In this document: positions 35,526-43,868 of the stretch, piece after piece
Position numbering within the stretch: the stretch's first letter is position 1
Layout: every line of letters starts with the position of its first letter
NCBI RefSeq assembly: GCF_001579805.1
Contig: NZ_CP014546.1
Location: 3,348,001 to 3,412,000, forward strand
Source of the DNA: Pseudomonas azotoformans
GTDB lineage: Bacteria; Pseudomonadota; Gammaproteobacteria; Pseudomonadales; Pseudomonadaceae
Length of the DNA stretch: 64,000 nucleotides
Reading direction: 5' to 3'
Made by a program: the position numbers and the translations under genes
Notes under the pieces: model-generated
Database searches by the model: none
Told to the model about the DNA's origin: nothing
The model's input: only the letters and a program-made list of their open reading frames with translations

Positions 35526-35592
35526 TTAGCGCTAAATATTTGCGCGCTAAGTAGTTGGTGAGGCGAATGTATAGCGCTAATGTTTTGCGCGC
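35526..35592 (-). promoter_or_regulatory. Tandem OhrR-type operator in front of ohr
   Basis: Two 20-base copies, AGCGCTAAATATTTGCGCGC (35528-35547) and AGCGCTAATGTTTTGCGCGC (35573-35592), agree at 17 of 20 positions with a 45-base period. The first is flanked so that TTAGCGC and GCGCTAA (35526-35550) form a perfect inverted repeat. On the minus strand a -10-like TATACA falls beside the second copy. The placement fits OhrR repression of ohr. Confidence 0.62.
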
Positions 35593-35679
35593 AAGATAAA
35601 TTTATAAAAATATTCTGAGGCGGGGACGAACGGTCATTTTCTGCGGGCGCCGCGGACGCGACGCCCTTGATGGGAGAGG

Positions 35680-36132
35680 TTAAAGGCTGCCTTGCAGGTT
35701 GGTGCGCAAGGCAATCAGGTCACCTTGCAACTTGCGCAATTGCTCCAGTTCCAGGCCGCTGGCACCGAGGATGCACTGGGGAATGCCCATTGCCTTGTCC
35801 TGCAGGGCGCGGCCGGCGTCGGTCAACTCCACGACCACCACGCGTTCATCTTCGCGGCTGCGAGTACGGCTGAGCAGGCCTTCAGCTTCCAGGCGCTTGA
35901 GCAGCGGTGTCAGCGAACCCGGATCGGTCAGCAGGCGACTGCTGATTTCGCCGACGGTCAAACCATCCTCTTCCCACAGCACCATCATGGCTAGGTACTG
36001 CGGGTAGGTCAGGCCCAGCGCTTGCAGCAGTGGCTTGTAGACCTTGGTCATCAGCAGCGAGGTAGAGTGCAGGGCGAAGCACAACTGGTTGTCCAGCATC
36101 AGGGATTCGCAAGGATCGGGGTTTTTGCTCAT
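35680..36132 (-). CDS. ohrR: MarR-family organic peroxide sensor OhrR
   Basis: 150 residues starting MSKNPDPCES. The reactive Cys18 lies in LDNQLCFALHS, where OhrR proteins carry their peroxide-sensing Cys, followed by YKPLLQALGLTYPQYLAM and the winged-helix block GSLTPLLKRLEAEGLLSRTRS. On oxidation by organic hydroperoxides it releases the ohr promoter. The start at 36132 is chosen by family match; the frame to 36372 overlaps the neighbouring LysR gene. Paralogous to the regulator at 50869. Confidence 0.93.
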   Translation of the reverse strand: MSKNPDPCESLMLDNQLCFALHSTSLLMTKVYKPLLQALGLTYPQYLAMMVLWEEDGLTVGEISSRLLTDPGSLTPLLKRLEAEGLLSRTRSREDERVVVVELTDAGRALQDKAMGIPQCILGASGLELEQLRKLQGDLIALRTNLQGSL

Positions 36133-36212
36133 GACGGTGCCTCCGGAAAACGTATCTGGGCTGGAATCTAGCGGGCAAATCTTTAATGCGCCAGATAATT
36201 CTGTCCGAGCGG

Positions 36213-37163
36213 TCAGACCAAGCCACTTTGCAAGGCCAGGTCCCAGGGCGGCACCGGGCTGAAACGGGTTTTGAGGTATTCCAACAACAAGCGGCTGCGT
36301 GCATTGGGTTGCTGTTCCAGGCGCAGCGCATAGATCCCGGTGGTTTCCGGGCTGGGCAGGCCATTTTCGCAAAACAGCGGCAGCAGTTCGCCACGCACCA
36401 AGTATTCACTGGCCAGCCACGTGGGCAGGTGGGCAATGCCCAGTCCGGCCAGGGCACCGGACAGCAAGGCTTCGGCGTTATTCGCACTCATGCGGATGCG
36501 GCGCGGGCGGTAGGTGGCGCGGCGTCCATCCAGCTCGAAGCGCCAGGCGAATGTGGGCGCCAGGCCGTCCCAGTCCAACCCGTCGTGTTCGCTCAGCTCG
36601 CGAGGGTGGCTGGGCGTGCCTCGGCTTTTCAGGTAGGCCGGGCTGGCGCAGGCGACGCGCACGATGCTCGCCAGAGGCGTGGCGATCAAGCGTGTGTCGA
36701 CGAGATGCCCCGCACGCAGCACCAGATCAACCTTGCCCAGGTGTGCGCCTTGCATGTCCACAAAGCTGTCGATCAGATGCAGGTGCACATCCAGCCCTGG
36801 GTAGACATTCAAGAAGTCGGCAATCACTGGCGCCAGGTGCCGTCGACCGAATGCTGCGGGCGCATCCACCCGAATCAGGCCCTCCGGGGCATGGCTCAAA
36901 GACACGGCTTCGGCCCGTGCCAACTGCAATTCGCTGACGATCCGCCGCGCCCGCTCGGCAAAGGCCAACCCCGCCGGGGTTGCCACCACCGCGTGGGTGC
37001 TGCGCTGGAACAAGCGGCTGCCCACCGAACTTTCCAGGCTGTCGATCCGCCGCGCCACCGCGGAGGGCGTCAGCGGATGCCGGCGTGCGGCGGCGGAAAA
37101 ACTGCCGGTTTCCAAGACATCGAGAAACAGGCTCAGTTGATCGGTCAGGGTATTCGGGTTCAT
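36213..37163 (-). CDS. LysR-family transcriptional regulator
   Basis: 316 residues. The N-terminal helix-turn-helix (DQLSLFLDVLETGSFSAAARRHPLTPSAVARRIDSLE) is typical, with the substrate-binding-like effector domain from about residue 90. It resembles the LysR group with the sequence GLIRVDAPAAFGRRHLAPVI, common among regulators of small-molecule efflux or degradation genes. It is divergent from the TauE/SafE gene at 37273 across about 110 bases, so that permease is the likely target. Effector unknown. Confidence 0.9.
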   Translation of the reverse strand: MNPNTLTDQLSLFLDVLETGSFSAAARRHPLTPSAVARRIDSLESSVGSRLFQRSTHAVVATPAGLAFAERARRIVSELQLARAEAVSLSHAPEGLIRVDAPAAFGRRHLAPVIADFLNVYPGLDVHLHLIDSFVDMQGAHLGKVDLVLRAGHLVDTRLIATPLASIVRVACASPAYLKSRGTPSHPRELSEHDGLDWDGLAPTFAWRFELDGRRATYRPRRIRMSANNAEALLSGALAGLGIAHLPTWLASEYLVRGELLPLFCENGLPSPETTGIYALRLEQQPNARSRLLLEYLKTRFSPVPPWDLALQSGLV

Positions 37164-37272
37164 CGAATAGTCGCTTATGCGAGATTGGCATAGCCATTGT
37201 GCGTTGCTGTGCGTTTCCGCGCCAGAGCCGACTGCGTAGCATGCAAGGCCTGGGATTGCGGAGTAACAAGCG

Positions 37273-38022
37273 GTGTTGGATTTAGTGATGTACCTGGTAT
37301 TGGGCGCGGCCCTCGGCACAGTGGGCGGCCTGTTTGGCATTGGCGGTGGGCTGATCGCGATCCCGGTGCTGGGCGTGTTGTTCGGCCTCGATCAACAGTT
37401 GGCCCAAGGCACGGCACTGGTCATGGTGGTGCCCAACGTGATGCTCGCGCTGTGGCGCTATCACCAGCGCAACCGTATCGAGCTGCGTCATGCGCTGCCG
37501 TTGGGCGTGATGGGGTTCAGTTTCGCCTGGCTCGGGTCGATCTGGGCGGTCGGCCTGGATGCGGGCGCAATGCGCATCGGCTTTATTGCCTTCCTGCTGA
37601 CGCTTTCGGCCTACAACTTGGTCCGCATGTTCACCCGCAACGCACCGCCGACGGCGCAGATGCGTTACTCCTGGCCGTGGCTCGGGGTGCTCGGCGCAGC
37701 CTCTGGCTCCATGGGCGGCTTGTTCGGCGTCGGCGGCGCGGTGGTCGCGACGCCCGTGCTGACCAGCGTGTTCGGCACCACCCAAGTGGTTGCCCAAGGC
37801 CTGTCCCTGGCCCTGGCATTGCCGAGTACCGGCGTGACGCTGGTCACCTACGCCTGGCACCAAGAGGTGGACTGGATGATCGGCGTGCCCTTGGCCGTCG
37901 GTGGTCTGCTCAGTATCAGTTGGGGCGTGAAAGTCGCCCATGCGCTGCCGGAACGCGTACTGCGCGGCCTGTTCTGCGGCTTTCTGGTGGTGTGCGCAGT
38001 GATGCTGACCTTTAAAGTCTGA
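37273..38022 (+). CDS. TauE/SafE-family anion permease
   Basis: 249 residues with about eight membrane helices. The two internally repeated halves each carry the family motif, GTVGGLFGIGGGLIAIPVLG near the start and GSMGGLFGVGGAVVATPVL in the middle. TauE/SafE proteins export sulfite, sulfoacetate or related organosulfur anions. The start is GTG at 37273 with GGAG nine bases upstream. The LysR gene at 36213 is divergent from it. It converges with a second LysR gene with an 11-base overlap at 38012-38022. Confidence 0.9.
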   Translation: MLDLVMYLVLGAALGTVGGLFGIGGGLIAIPVLGVLFGLDQQLAQGTALVMVVPNVMLALWRYHQRNRIELRHALPLGVMGFSFAWLGSIWAVGLDAGAMRIGFIAFLLTLSAYNLVRMFTRNAPPTAQMRYSWPWLGVLGAASGSMGGLFGVGGAVVATPVLTSVFGTTQVVAQGLSLALALPSTGVTLVTYAWHQEVDWMIGVPLAVGGLLSISWGVKVAHALPERVLRGLFCGFLVVCAVMLTFKV

Positions 38023-38902
38023 ACCCTTCGATGATGTATTCCGCCAGGCAATCGGTGATGGGCGAGTTCATCCGCGTGTTACGCAGCAGATGCAGATTCA
38101 TGGATGGCAGCGGCGGGAAACCCTCGTCGCGGCCAAGTATGCGCAGGTCTTCGGTTACCAGACTCTCCATGCTGACCATCACGGCGAGGCCCGCATTGAC
38201 CACGGCCTGGATCGCCGACACGTTGGAGCTATGGTAGGCCAGGCGATAATCGCGTCCGGCCGCGTCCAGTGCCGAGCAGGCCCACTGGGTATACAGGCAG
38301 GCAGTACCGGACATCGCCAGCGGCAGAGCGTCGTGTTCTTCAGTGCAAAAACACGGCGCTGCCGCCCACACCATGCGCTCCGTGCGCAACAGTTCACCGA
38401 TCTCATTGCCAGGCTCGCGGCTGACAACGGTCAGTGCCAAATCCCGCCGCTGCATCAGTACCGTGGACGCCTCGCAGTGCATCTCGATCTGGATCAGCGG
38501 GTAGGCCTTGGAAAACTGCTTGAGAATCCCTGGTAGGAACCGCATCACGTAGTCATCCGGCGTGCCGATGCGCACCAGGCCCACCATATGCGGCTCGCGC
38601 AGGGTGTTGAACACCTCACTGTGCAGCTTCAGGATACGCCGCGCATAACCCAGCAACACTTGGCCCTCAGGCGTCAGCCGCACCTGGCGGCCTTCGCGCT
38701 CGAACAGCTTGCGCTGCAACACGTCTTCTTCGAGGCGCTTCATCTGCATGCTCACCGCCGATTGCGTGCGGTTGACCAATTCACCCGCGCGGGTAAAACC
38801 GCCCTGGTCGGCGATGGCGACGAAGGTGCGCAGCACTTCGGTGTCGATGCTCGGGAAGCTGGACAATTGATCAATCTCTGAGATGTATTGCATAAGAAAC
38901 AT
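38012..38902 (-). CDS. LysR-family transcriptional regulator
   Basis: 296 residues from the ATG at 38902; ATG 38893 is an equally possible start (MQYISEIDQLSSF). The HTH region is LRTFVAIADQGGFTRAGELVNRTQSAVSMQMKRLEE and the effector domain contains VRIGTPDDYVMRFLPGILKQF. It matches the LysR group often encoded beside a DUF1127 protein, as here, where the DUF1127 gene is divergent 61 bases away. A role in its regulation is inferred from position. It overlaps the 3' end of the TauE/SafE gene. Confidence 0.9.
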   Translation of the reverse strand: MFLMQYISEIDQLSSFPSIDTEVLRTFVAIADQGGFTRAGELVNRTQSAVSMQMKRLEEDVLQRKLFEREGRQVRLTPEGQVLLGYARRILKLHSEVFNTLREPHMVGLVRIGTPDDYVMRFLPGILKQFSKAYPLIQIEMHCEASTVLMQRRDLALTVVSREPGNEIGELLRTERMVWAAAPCFCTEEHDALPLAMSGTACLYTQWACSALDAAGRDYRLAYHSSNVSAIQAVVNAGLAVMVSMESLVTEDLRILGRDEGFPPLPSMNLHLLRNTRMNSPITDCLAEYIIEGFRL

Positions 38903-38963
38903 TCGTTGGATTGATCTTAAGCCCAGGCACACACTTGCGCCATCCCCACTGGAGGGCGAGAAG

Positions 38964-39170
38964 ATGAAAGGTCAAAGAGGTTTTGTGTTGATGGCGAAAC
39001 GTCCGTTTGCCGGGCTGTTTCACAAGATTGCCCGTTGGCAGGCGCTGCATGAGGAGCGCCAGATGCTGGCAACCTTGAGTGATGATGCGCTCAAAGATAT
39101 CGGCATCAGCCGCGGTGACGTCGAGCATGAACGCCACCTGCATTTCTGGCAGGATCCGCTGCGAAAATGA
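38964..39170 (+). CDS. DUF1127 small protein
   Basis: 68 residues. The DUF1127 core is KIARWQALHEERQMLATLSDDALKDIGISRGDVEHE: a helix with conserved W and R residues, then LSDxxLKDIGxSR. It is preceded by a strong GGAGG and the ATG at 38964; the frame starting at 38883 is too far upstream. Arg-rich DUF1127 proteins in other bacteria bind RNA and tune phosphate and carbon metabolism. It lies divergent from a LysR gene. Confidence 0.88.
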   Translation: MKGQRGFVLMAKRPFAGLFHKIARWQALHEERQMLATLSDDALKDIGISRGDVEHERHLHFWQDPLRK

Positions 39171-39215
39171 TCACGGATGCAGTAGGGTAGTCGGCGCGCC
39201 CACACGGAGAACCCC

Positions 39216-40436
39216 ATGCCCGCCGAACTGTCATTCTCTCTCAAGCAAGCACGCCGCATGGCACTGGCGGCCCAGGGTTTTTCCGGGCGCCAGGCGCCTG
39301 CACTGATCAAGGCTGCGCACCTCAATCGCATGATCGAGCGTCTTGGCGTGTTGCAGATCGATTCGGTCAATGCCGTGGTACGTTCCCATTACTTGCCGCT
39401 GTTTTCCCGTCTGGGCAACTACTCCCCGTTAATCCTTGAACAGGCTGCCTGGAGCCAGGGTCGACGGCGTTCGTTGTTCGAGTATTGGGGGCATGAGGCC
39501 TCACTGCTGCCGATGGCACTATACCCGTTGATGCGTTGGCGTATGCAGCGGGCGCAGCAGGGGCAGGGCATTTATTCGCAGATGGCGCGTTTTGGCCGCG
39601 AGCAGCAAGCCACCATTCAGCGGGTGTTGCAGACTGTCGAGCAACAAGGCGCGTTGGGGGCTGGCAGTTTGTCGACCCGTGAGGAGCGCGCCGGCCCTTG
39701 GTGGGACTGGAGCGATGAAAAGCACGCACTGGAATGGCTGTTTGCCGCCGGACTGGTGACGGTTGCCGGTCGACGCGGTTTTGAGCGGCTCTACGACTTG
39801 CCGGAGCGGGTCATCCCCAGCGATATCCTTCAAATCGCTGTGACTGAAGCCGAAGCCCAACGTGGCTTGTTACTGCACAGCGCCACGGCATTAGGCGTGG
39901 GGACTGAAAAAGACCTGCGCGATTACTTTCGCCTCGATCCGGCCGACAGTCGTAACCGTCTCGCCGAACTGGTGGAAGACGGCCAACTGTGGGTTTGCCA
40001 AGTGCAAGGCTGGAAACAACCGGCGTACTGCCTGCCCGATCCGAAAGTGCCGCGCAAAGTGCCGGCCAGTGCGTTGCTCTCGCCGTTCGATTCGTTGGTC
40101 TGGGAGCGCAGCCGTACCGAGCGCCTGTTCGATTTCCGTTACCGCCTGGAGATCTACACCCCGCAAGACAAACGGGTGTATGGCTACTACGTGCTGCCGT
40201 TTCTGCACAACGAGCGGATTGCGGCGCGCATCGACCTGCGCGCCGAACGCGCCAACGGGCGCCTCGCGGTGCACGCCGTGCATGAGGAAGAGCCAGGCTT
40301 GGATGATGAGGGGATGGCGGCGCTGGCGTCGAACCTGCTGCAAATGGCCGACTGGCTCGGGCTGGAACAGGTCCAGCTCAATTGCCAGCGGCCCAGTGCC
40401 GACCGGTTGCGGGCAGCTCTGTTGTTCAGCGTTTGA
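39216..40436 (+). CDS. YcaQ/AlkX-type DNA glycosylase
   Basis: 406 residues of the winged-helix HTH_42 family. The catalytic QxD motif appears as [10 protein letters not shown] (Gln and Asp near residues 47-49), the signature of YcaQ/AlkX rather than the QxQ of AlkZ. Such enzymes remove alkylated bases and unhook DNA interstrand crosslinks. The region [19 protein letters not shown] and the C-terminal [20 protein letters not shown] are also family-typical. It converges on the class II DAHP synthase gene with an 11-base overlap. Confidence 0.88.
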   Translation: MPAELSFSLKQARRMALAAQGFSGRQAPALIKAAHLNRMIERLGVLQIDSVNAVVRSHYLPLFSRLGNYSPLILEQAAWSQGRRRSLFEYWGHEASLLPMALYPLMRWRMQRAQQGQGIYSQMARFGREQQATIQRVLQTVEQQGALGAGSLSTREERAGPWWDWSDEKHALEWLFAAGLVTVAGRRGFERLYDLPERVIPSDILQIAVTEAEAQRGLLLHSATALGVGTEKDLRDYFRLDPADSRNRLAELVEDGQLWVCQVQGWKQPAYCLPDPKVPRKVPASALLSPFDSLVWERSRTERLFDFRYRLEIYTPQDKRVYGYYVLPFLHNERIAARIDLRAERANGRLAVHAVHEEEPGLDDEGMAALASNLLQMADWLGLEQVQLNCQRPSADRLRAALLFSV

Positions 40437-41772
40437 CCTGTTTCAACGTCTCGGCAATCAGAAACGCCAATTCCAGCGACTGATCGGCATTCATCCGTGG
40501 GTCGCAGTGGGTGTGATAACGGTCCGACAAGCCATCCTCGGTGATCGGCCGCGCGCCGCCGATGCATTCGGTGACGTTCTGCCCGGTCATCTCGATATGA
40601 ATCCCACCGGCATATGTCCCCTCGGCCTGGTGCACTTGGAAGAAGTCCTTCACTTCACCCAGGATCTGCGCAAAGTCGCGGGTCTTGTAGCCACTGCTGG
40701 CCTTGATGGTGTTGCCATGCATCGGGTCGGAACTCCACAACACCTGCTTGCCTTCACGCTGCACGGCACGGATCAGGCCCGGCAAGTGATCACCAACCTT
40801 GCCCGCACCCATGCGCGCAATCAGGTTGAGGCGGCCGGGGTCGTTGTCCGGGTTGAGGATGTCGATCAGGCGGATCAGGTCATCCGGGTTCATGCTCGGG
40901 CCGACCTTGACCCCGATCGGGTTGTTCACACCACGCAGGAACTCGACATGGGCGCCGTCCAACTGGCGGGTGCGGTCGCCGATCCACAGCATGTGCGCCG
41001 AGCAGTCGTAGTAATCGTTGGTCAGGCTGTCGCGGCGCACGAAGGCTTGCTCGTAGTTGAGCAGCAGTGCTTCGTGAGCGGTGAAGAAACTGGTTTCGCG
41101 CAGTTGCGGCGAGCTGTCCATGCCGCAGGCGCGCATGAAGGCCAGGGTTTCGTCGATACGGTCGGCCAGTTGGCTGTACTTCTCGGCCAGCGCGGAGTTG
41201 GCGATGAAGTCCAGGTTCCACTTGTGCACCTGGTGCAGGTCGGCAAAACCGCCTTGGGCAAAGGCGCGCAGCAGGTTCAAGGTGGCGGTGGACTGGTGGT
41301 AGGACTGCAATAGGCGGTCCGGGTCCGGCACGCGGCTTTTTTCGTCGAAACCGATGCCGTTGACGATGTCGCCACGGTAGGCGGGCAGGGTGATGCCGTC
41401 GATGGTTTCATCGTTGGCCGAGCGCGGCTTGGCGAACTGGCCCGCCATGCGCCCGACTTTCACCACCGGGCAGCCGGCGGCGAAGGTCATCACGATGGCC
41501 ATCTGCAGCAGCACCTTGAAGGTGTCGCGGATCTTCGCGGCAGAGAACTCGGCAAAACTCTCGGCGCAGTCACCGCCCTGCAACAGGAAGGCGCGACCCT
41601 GGGTCACTTCGGCAAACTGACGGCGCAACTCGCGAGCTTCCCCGGCAAACACCAGCGGCGGGTAGCTGGCCAGGTTCTGCTCCACTTGCAACAAGTGCGC
41701 AGCGTCCGGGTACTGGGGTTGTTGCTGGATCGGCAGGGCGCGCCAGCTGTCGGGGCTCCAGGGTTGGCTCAT
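40426..41772 (-). CDS. 3-deoxy-7-phosphoheptulonate synthase, class II
   Basis: 448 residues, starting [19 protein letters not shown] (the tandem ATG leaves 41775 as an alternative). Class II (plant-like, AroA-II) motifs are evident: [61 protein letters not shown] and [18 protein letters not shown]. It catalyses the same first shikimate step as the class I enzyme at 25677. From recall, P. aeruginosa PA2843 occupies the corresponding place. It is transcribed opposite to the spermidine-synthase-like gene. Confidence 0.95.
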   Translation of the reverse strand: MSQPWSPDSWRALPIQQQPQYPDAAHLLQVEQNLASYPPLVFAGEARELRRQFAEVTQGRAFLLQGGDCAESFAEFSAAKIRDTFKVLLQMAIVMTFAAGCPVVKVGRMAGQFAKPRSANDETIDGITLPAYRGDIVNGIGFDEKSRVPDPDRLLQSYHQSTATLNLLRAFAQGGFADLHQVHKWNLDFIANSALAEKYSQLADRIDETLAFMRACGMDSSPQLRETSFFTAHEALLLNYEQAFVRRDSLTNDYYDCSAHMLWIGDRTRQLDGAHVEFLRGVNNPIGVKVGPSMNPDDLIRLIDILNPDNDPGRLNLIARMGAGKVGDHLPGLIRAVQREGKQVLWSSDPMHGNTIKASSGYKTRDFAQILGEVKDFFQVHQAEGTYAGGIHIEMTGQNVTECIGGARPITEDGLSDRYHTHCDPRMNADQSLELAFLIAETLKQVKR

Positions 41773-41896
41773 CATGAACTCGATTGGCTGATTGACGGTG
41801 GGGCGCCAATGTTATCAGCAATTAGTGCGTGACCTGTTGCCGCCGGTTGGCCGACAATCGCGCCTTTGCCGTGCGGTAAACCCTTTAGGAGTAGTG

Positions 41897-42652
41897 ATGA
41901 CCGAGGAGCGTGTCGAGCGCCTGCTGGCTGAAGTCCATGATGACTTCGGCATGATCCGTGTGCTCGAAGTGGCCGATTACCGTTTTCTCGAGTTCGGCGA
42001 TGCCATCGAGCAAAGCTGTGTGTTCACCGCTGACCCGAGCTGGCTGGAGTACGACTACACCCGCGCGATGCTGATCGGCGCGTTGTGCCATGAACAGCCG
42101 GAAAGCGCGCTGTTCCTGGGCTTGGGTGCTGGCACGCTGACCCAGGCGTGCCTGAAGTTCCTGCCGCTGGAAGACGTGGAAGCCATCGAACTGCGCCCCG
42201 ATGTGCCGCGCCTGGCCATCGAATACCTGGGGCTGGACGATGATCCGCGCCTGTACATCCGCATCGGCGATGCCCTGCAATTGCTGGAGACCGCTGAGCC
42301 GGCCGACTTGATCTTCGTCGACCTGTATACGGATGTCGGCCCTGGCGTCGGACACCTGGCCTGGACCTTCCTGGAAAATTGCCAGAAGAAACTCAACCCC
42401 GGCGGCTGGCTGGTGATCAACCAGTGGGCCACCGATGATGGCAAACCGCTGGGCGCTGCTTTGTTGCGTGGTTTGTATCACCGGCATTATTGGGAACTGC
42501 CGGTGAAGGAGGGCAATGTGATCTTGCTGGTGCCTTCGGAGCTGGATCAGGAACTGGACCTGCAGGCATTGTCCGCTCGCGCCGAAGCCCTGGCACCGCG
42601 ATTGGGTTATTCGTTGCAGCCGTTGATCACGGCGATCCGCCCGGCGACCTGA
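41897..42652 (+). CDS. Spermidine synthase-like methyltransferase-fold protein
   Basis: 251 residues. The Rossmann core includes SALFLGLGAGTLTQACLKFLP (motif I) and VEAIELRPDVPRLAIEYLG, then DLIFVDLYTDVGPG, as in the SpeE-type group that occurs without an N-terminal decarboxylase. True spermidine synthases use decarboxylated SAM and putrescine, but single-domain relatives in Pseudomonas are not well characterised. AGGAG lies seven bases before the ATG at 41897. It ends two bases from the convergent crotonase gene. Confidence 0.82.
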   Translation: MTEERVERLLAEVHDDFGMIRVLEVADYRFLEFGDAIEQSCVFTADPSWLEYDYTRAMLIGALCHEQPESALFLGLGAGTLTQACLKFLPLEDVEAIELRPDVPRLAIEYLGLDDDPRLYIRIGDALQLLETAEPADLIFVDLYTDVGPGVGHLAWTFLENCQKKLNPGGWLVINQWATDDGKPLGAALLRGLYHRHYWELPVKEGNVILLVPSELDQELDLQALSARAEALAPRLGYSLQPLITAIRPAT

Positions 42653-42653
42653 G

Positions 42654-43445
42654 CTAGAAGCCTTTGAATACGCCGGGCCGCTTCTCGATCATCGCCCGTA
42701 CACCTTCCTTGGCATCCTCGCTATTGAGCAGCTTATCCACCATCGGCGGCAACGCCGCTGCCGCAACGGTTTCGCCTTCCATCCGCGCCAACCGCGCCGA
42801 CATCAGCGTGGCCTGCACACCCAGCGGCGACTGGCGGGCGATGCGGTTGGCCAGTTCGACGGCGCGAGGCAGCAGGTCTTCGCTGGCCATCACTTCCTGC
42901 ACCAGGCCCAGGCGCAGGGCGTCATGGGCGTCGAATTCATCACCGGTGAGCAGCCAGCGCATTGCGTTGCCCCAGCCGGCAATCTGATGAAAGCGCAATG
43001 TCGCGCCGCCAAACGGAAAGATCCCACGCTGTACTTCCATCTGCGCGAAGCGCGTGTTGCTGGCGCAGAGATTGATATCGGCAGCCAGCATCAGCTCTAT
43101 CCCGATGGTCAGGCAGTAACCCTGGGCCGCAACGATCACCGGTTTGCTCACGCGTGGGCCGGCAAATACGCCCCAGGGATCACAACCGCCCAGAGGCGGC
43201 TGCCAGCCGCCGGCCATCACGCTGCTGACGTTGGCCAGGTCCAGCCCGGCGGTGAAGTGATCGCCATGGGCAAACACCACGGCGACCCGCGCGTCGGTAT
43301 TTCGATCAAATTCGCCATACGCCAGGCTCAGTTCATTGAGCAGGTCCAGGTCGAAGGCGTTGCGCTTGGCCACCCGATCCAGTCCTAAAAGCAAGACATG
43401 GCCCTGGAGTTCACGGCTGACGCGGCTGCTGCTGGCTTGATTCAT
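42654..43445 (-). CDS. Enoyl-CoA hydratase/isomerase family protein
   Basis: 263 residues from ATG 43445 (MNQASSSRVSRELQGHV). Crotonase features: the oxyanion residues in FTAGLDLANVSS and GVFAGPRVSKPVIVAAQGYCLTIGIELMLAADINL, and the E-containing segment FAQMEVQRGIFPFGGATLRFH. The family hydrates or isomerises acyl-CoA double bonds; the second acidic residue of classic hydratases is not obvious, so the reaction is uncertain. The upstream extension to 43484 has no ribosome site. The intergenic leader of deaD follows. Confidence 0.88.
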   Translation of the reverse strand: MNQASSSRVSRELQGHVLLLGLDRVAKRNAFDLDLLNELSLAYGEFDRNTDARVAVVFAHGDHFTAGLDLANVSSVMAGGWQPPLGGCDPWGVFAGPRVSKPVIVAAQGYCLTIGIELMLAADINLCASNTRFAQMEVQRGIFPFGGATLRFHQIAGWGNAMRWLLTGDEFDAHDALRLGLVQEVMASEDLLPRAVELANRIARQSPLGVQATLMSARLARMEGETVAAAALPPMVDKLLNSEDAKEGVRAMIEKRPGVFKGF

Positions 43446-43642
43446 CGGGTGTGCCCTCGGGCGCGGGGAAGGGTTTCGGACCAAAGGGTTCGAAAGGTCA
43501 GGTGAACCGTTTAAGCGTTATGACCAACAGGGCCGGGCCTTAGAAAAATAGACCTTGCCGGTGTTATCTGCAAAGACTGTGGCACAGCGCGGTTTATCGG
43601 TGCTTTCCGATAAAAAAAGCTCCCTTTTTCAGCTATTTCCGG

Positions 43643-43868
43643 TATAGTGCGCGCCGGCCTTTAACCGGGCCGCGTTTAGGTAGCGCAATTCCCCGAAGTC
43701 AGCTTCGGCTGCACGTCCGCACAGCGGACTCTCCCTTGACGAATCTTTTTCATTCATTCGTTTTCGCAAATCCCCGCCGACAAAGCAGCCAGGGCGACTC
43801 TTGAGTCTCAACACGGCATGCGCAGCTTTGGAGCATGGGTCTTTGCGGATGCACTTAGAGGCAGACCC
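43643..43868 (+). promoter_or_regulatory. deaD: deaD promoter and long structured 5' leader
   Basis: A -10-like TATAGT at 43643-43648 (no good -35) would start a leader of about 214 bases. It contains successive stems CGGCC/GGCCG (43655-43659/43668-43672), CCGAAG/CTTCGG (43693-43698/43703-43708) and GTCCGC/GCGGAC (43715-43720/43724-43729). The final stem CATGGGTCT/AGACCCATG (43834-43842/43863-43871) includes the start codon, with the Shine-Dalgarno AGAGG (43857-43861) exposed in the loop. Together with the left part (43446-43642, no gene seen) this accounts for the 423-base gap. Confidence 0.55.

Noticed and set aside
36186..37193. A 335-codon frame opposite the LysR gene
   Set aside because: Antisense to a typical LysR gene and lacks any motif.
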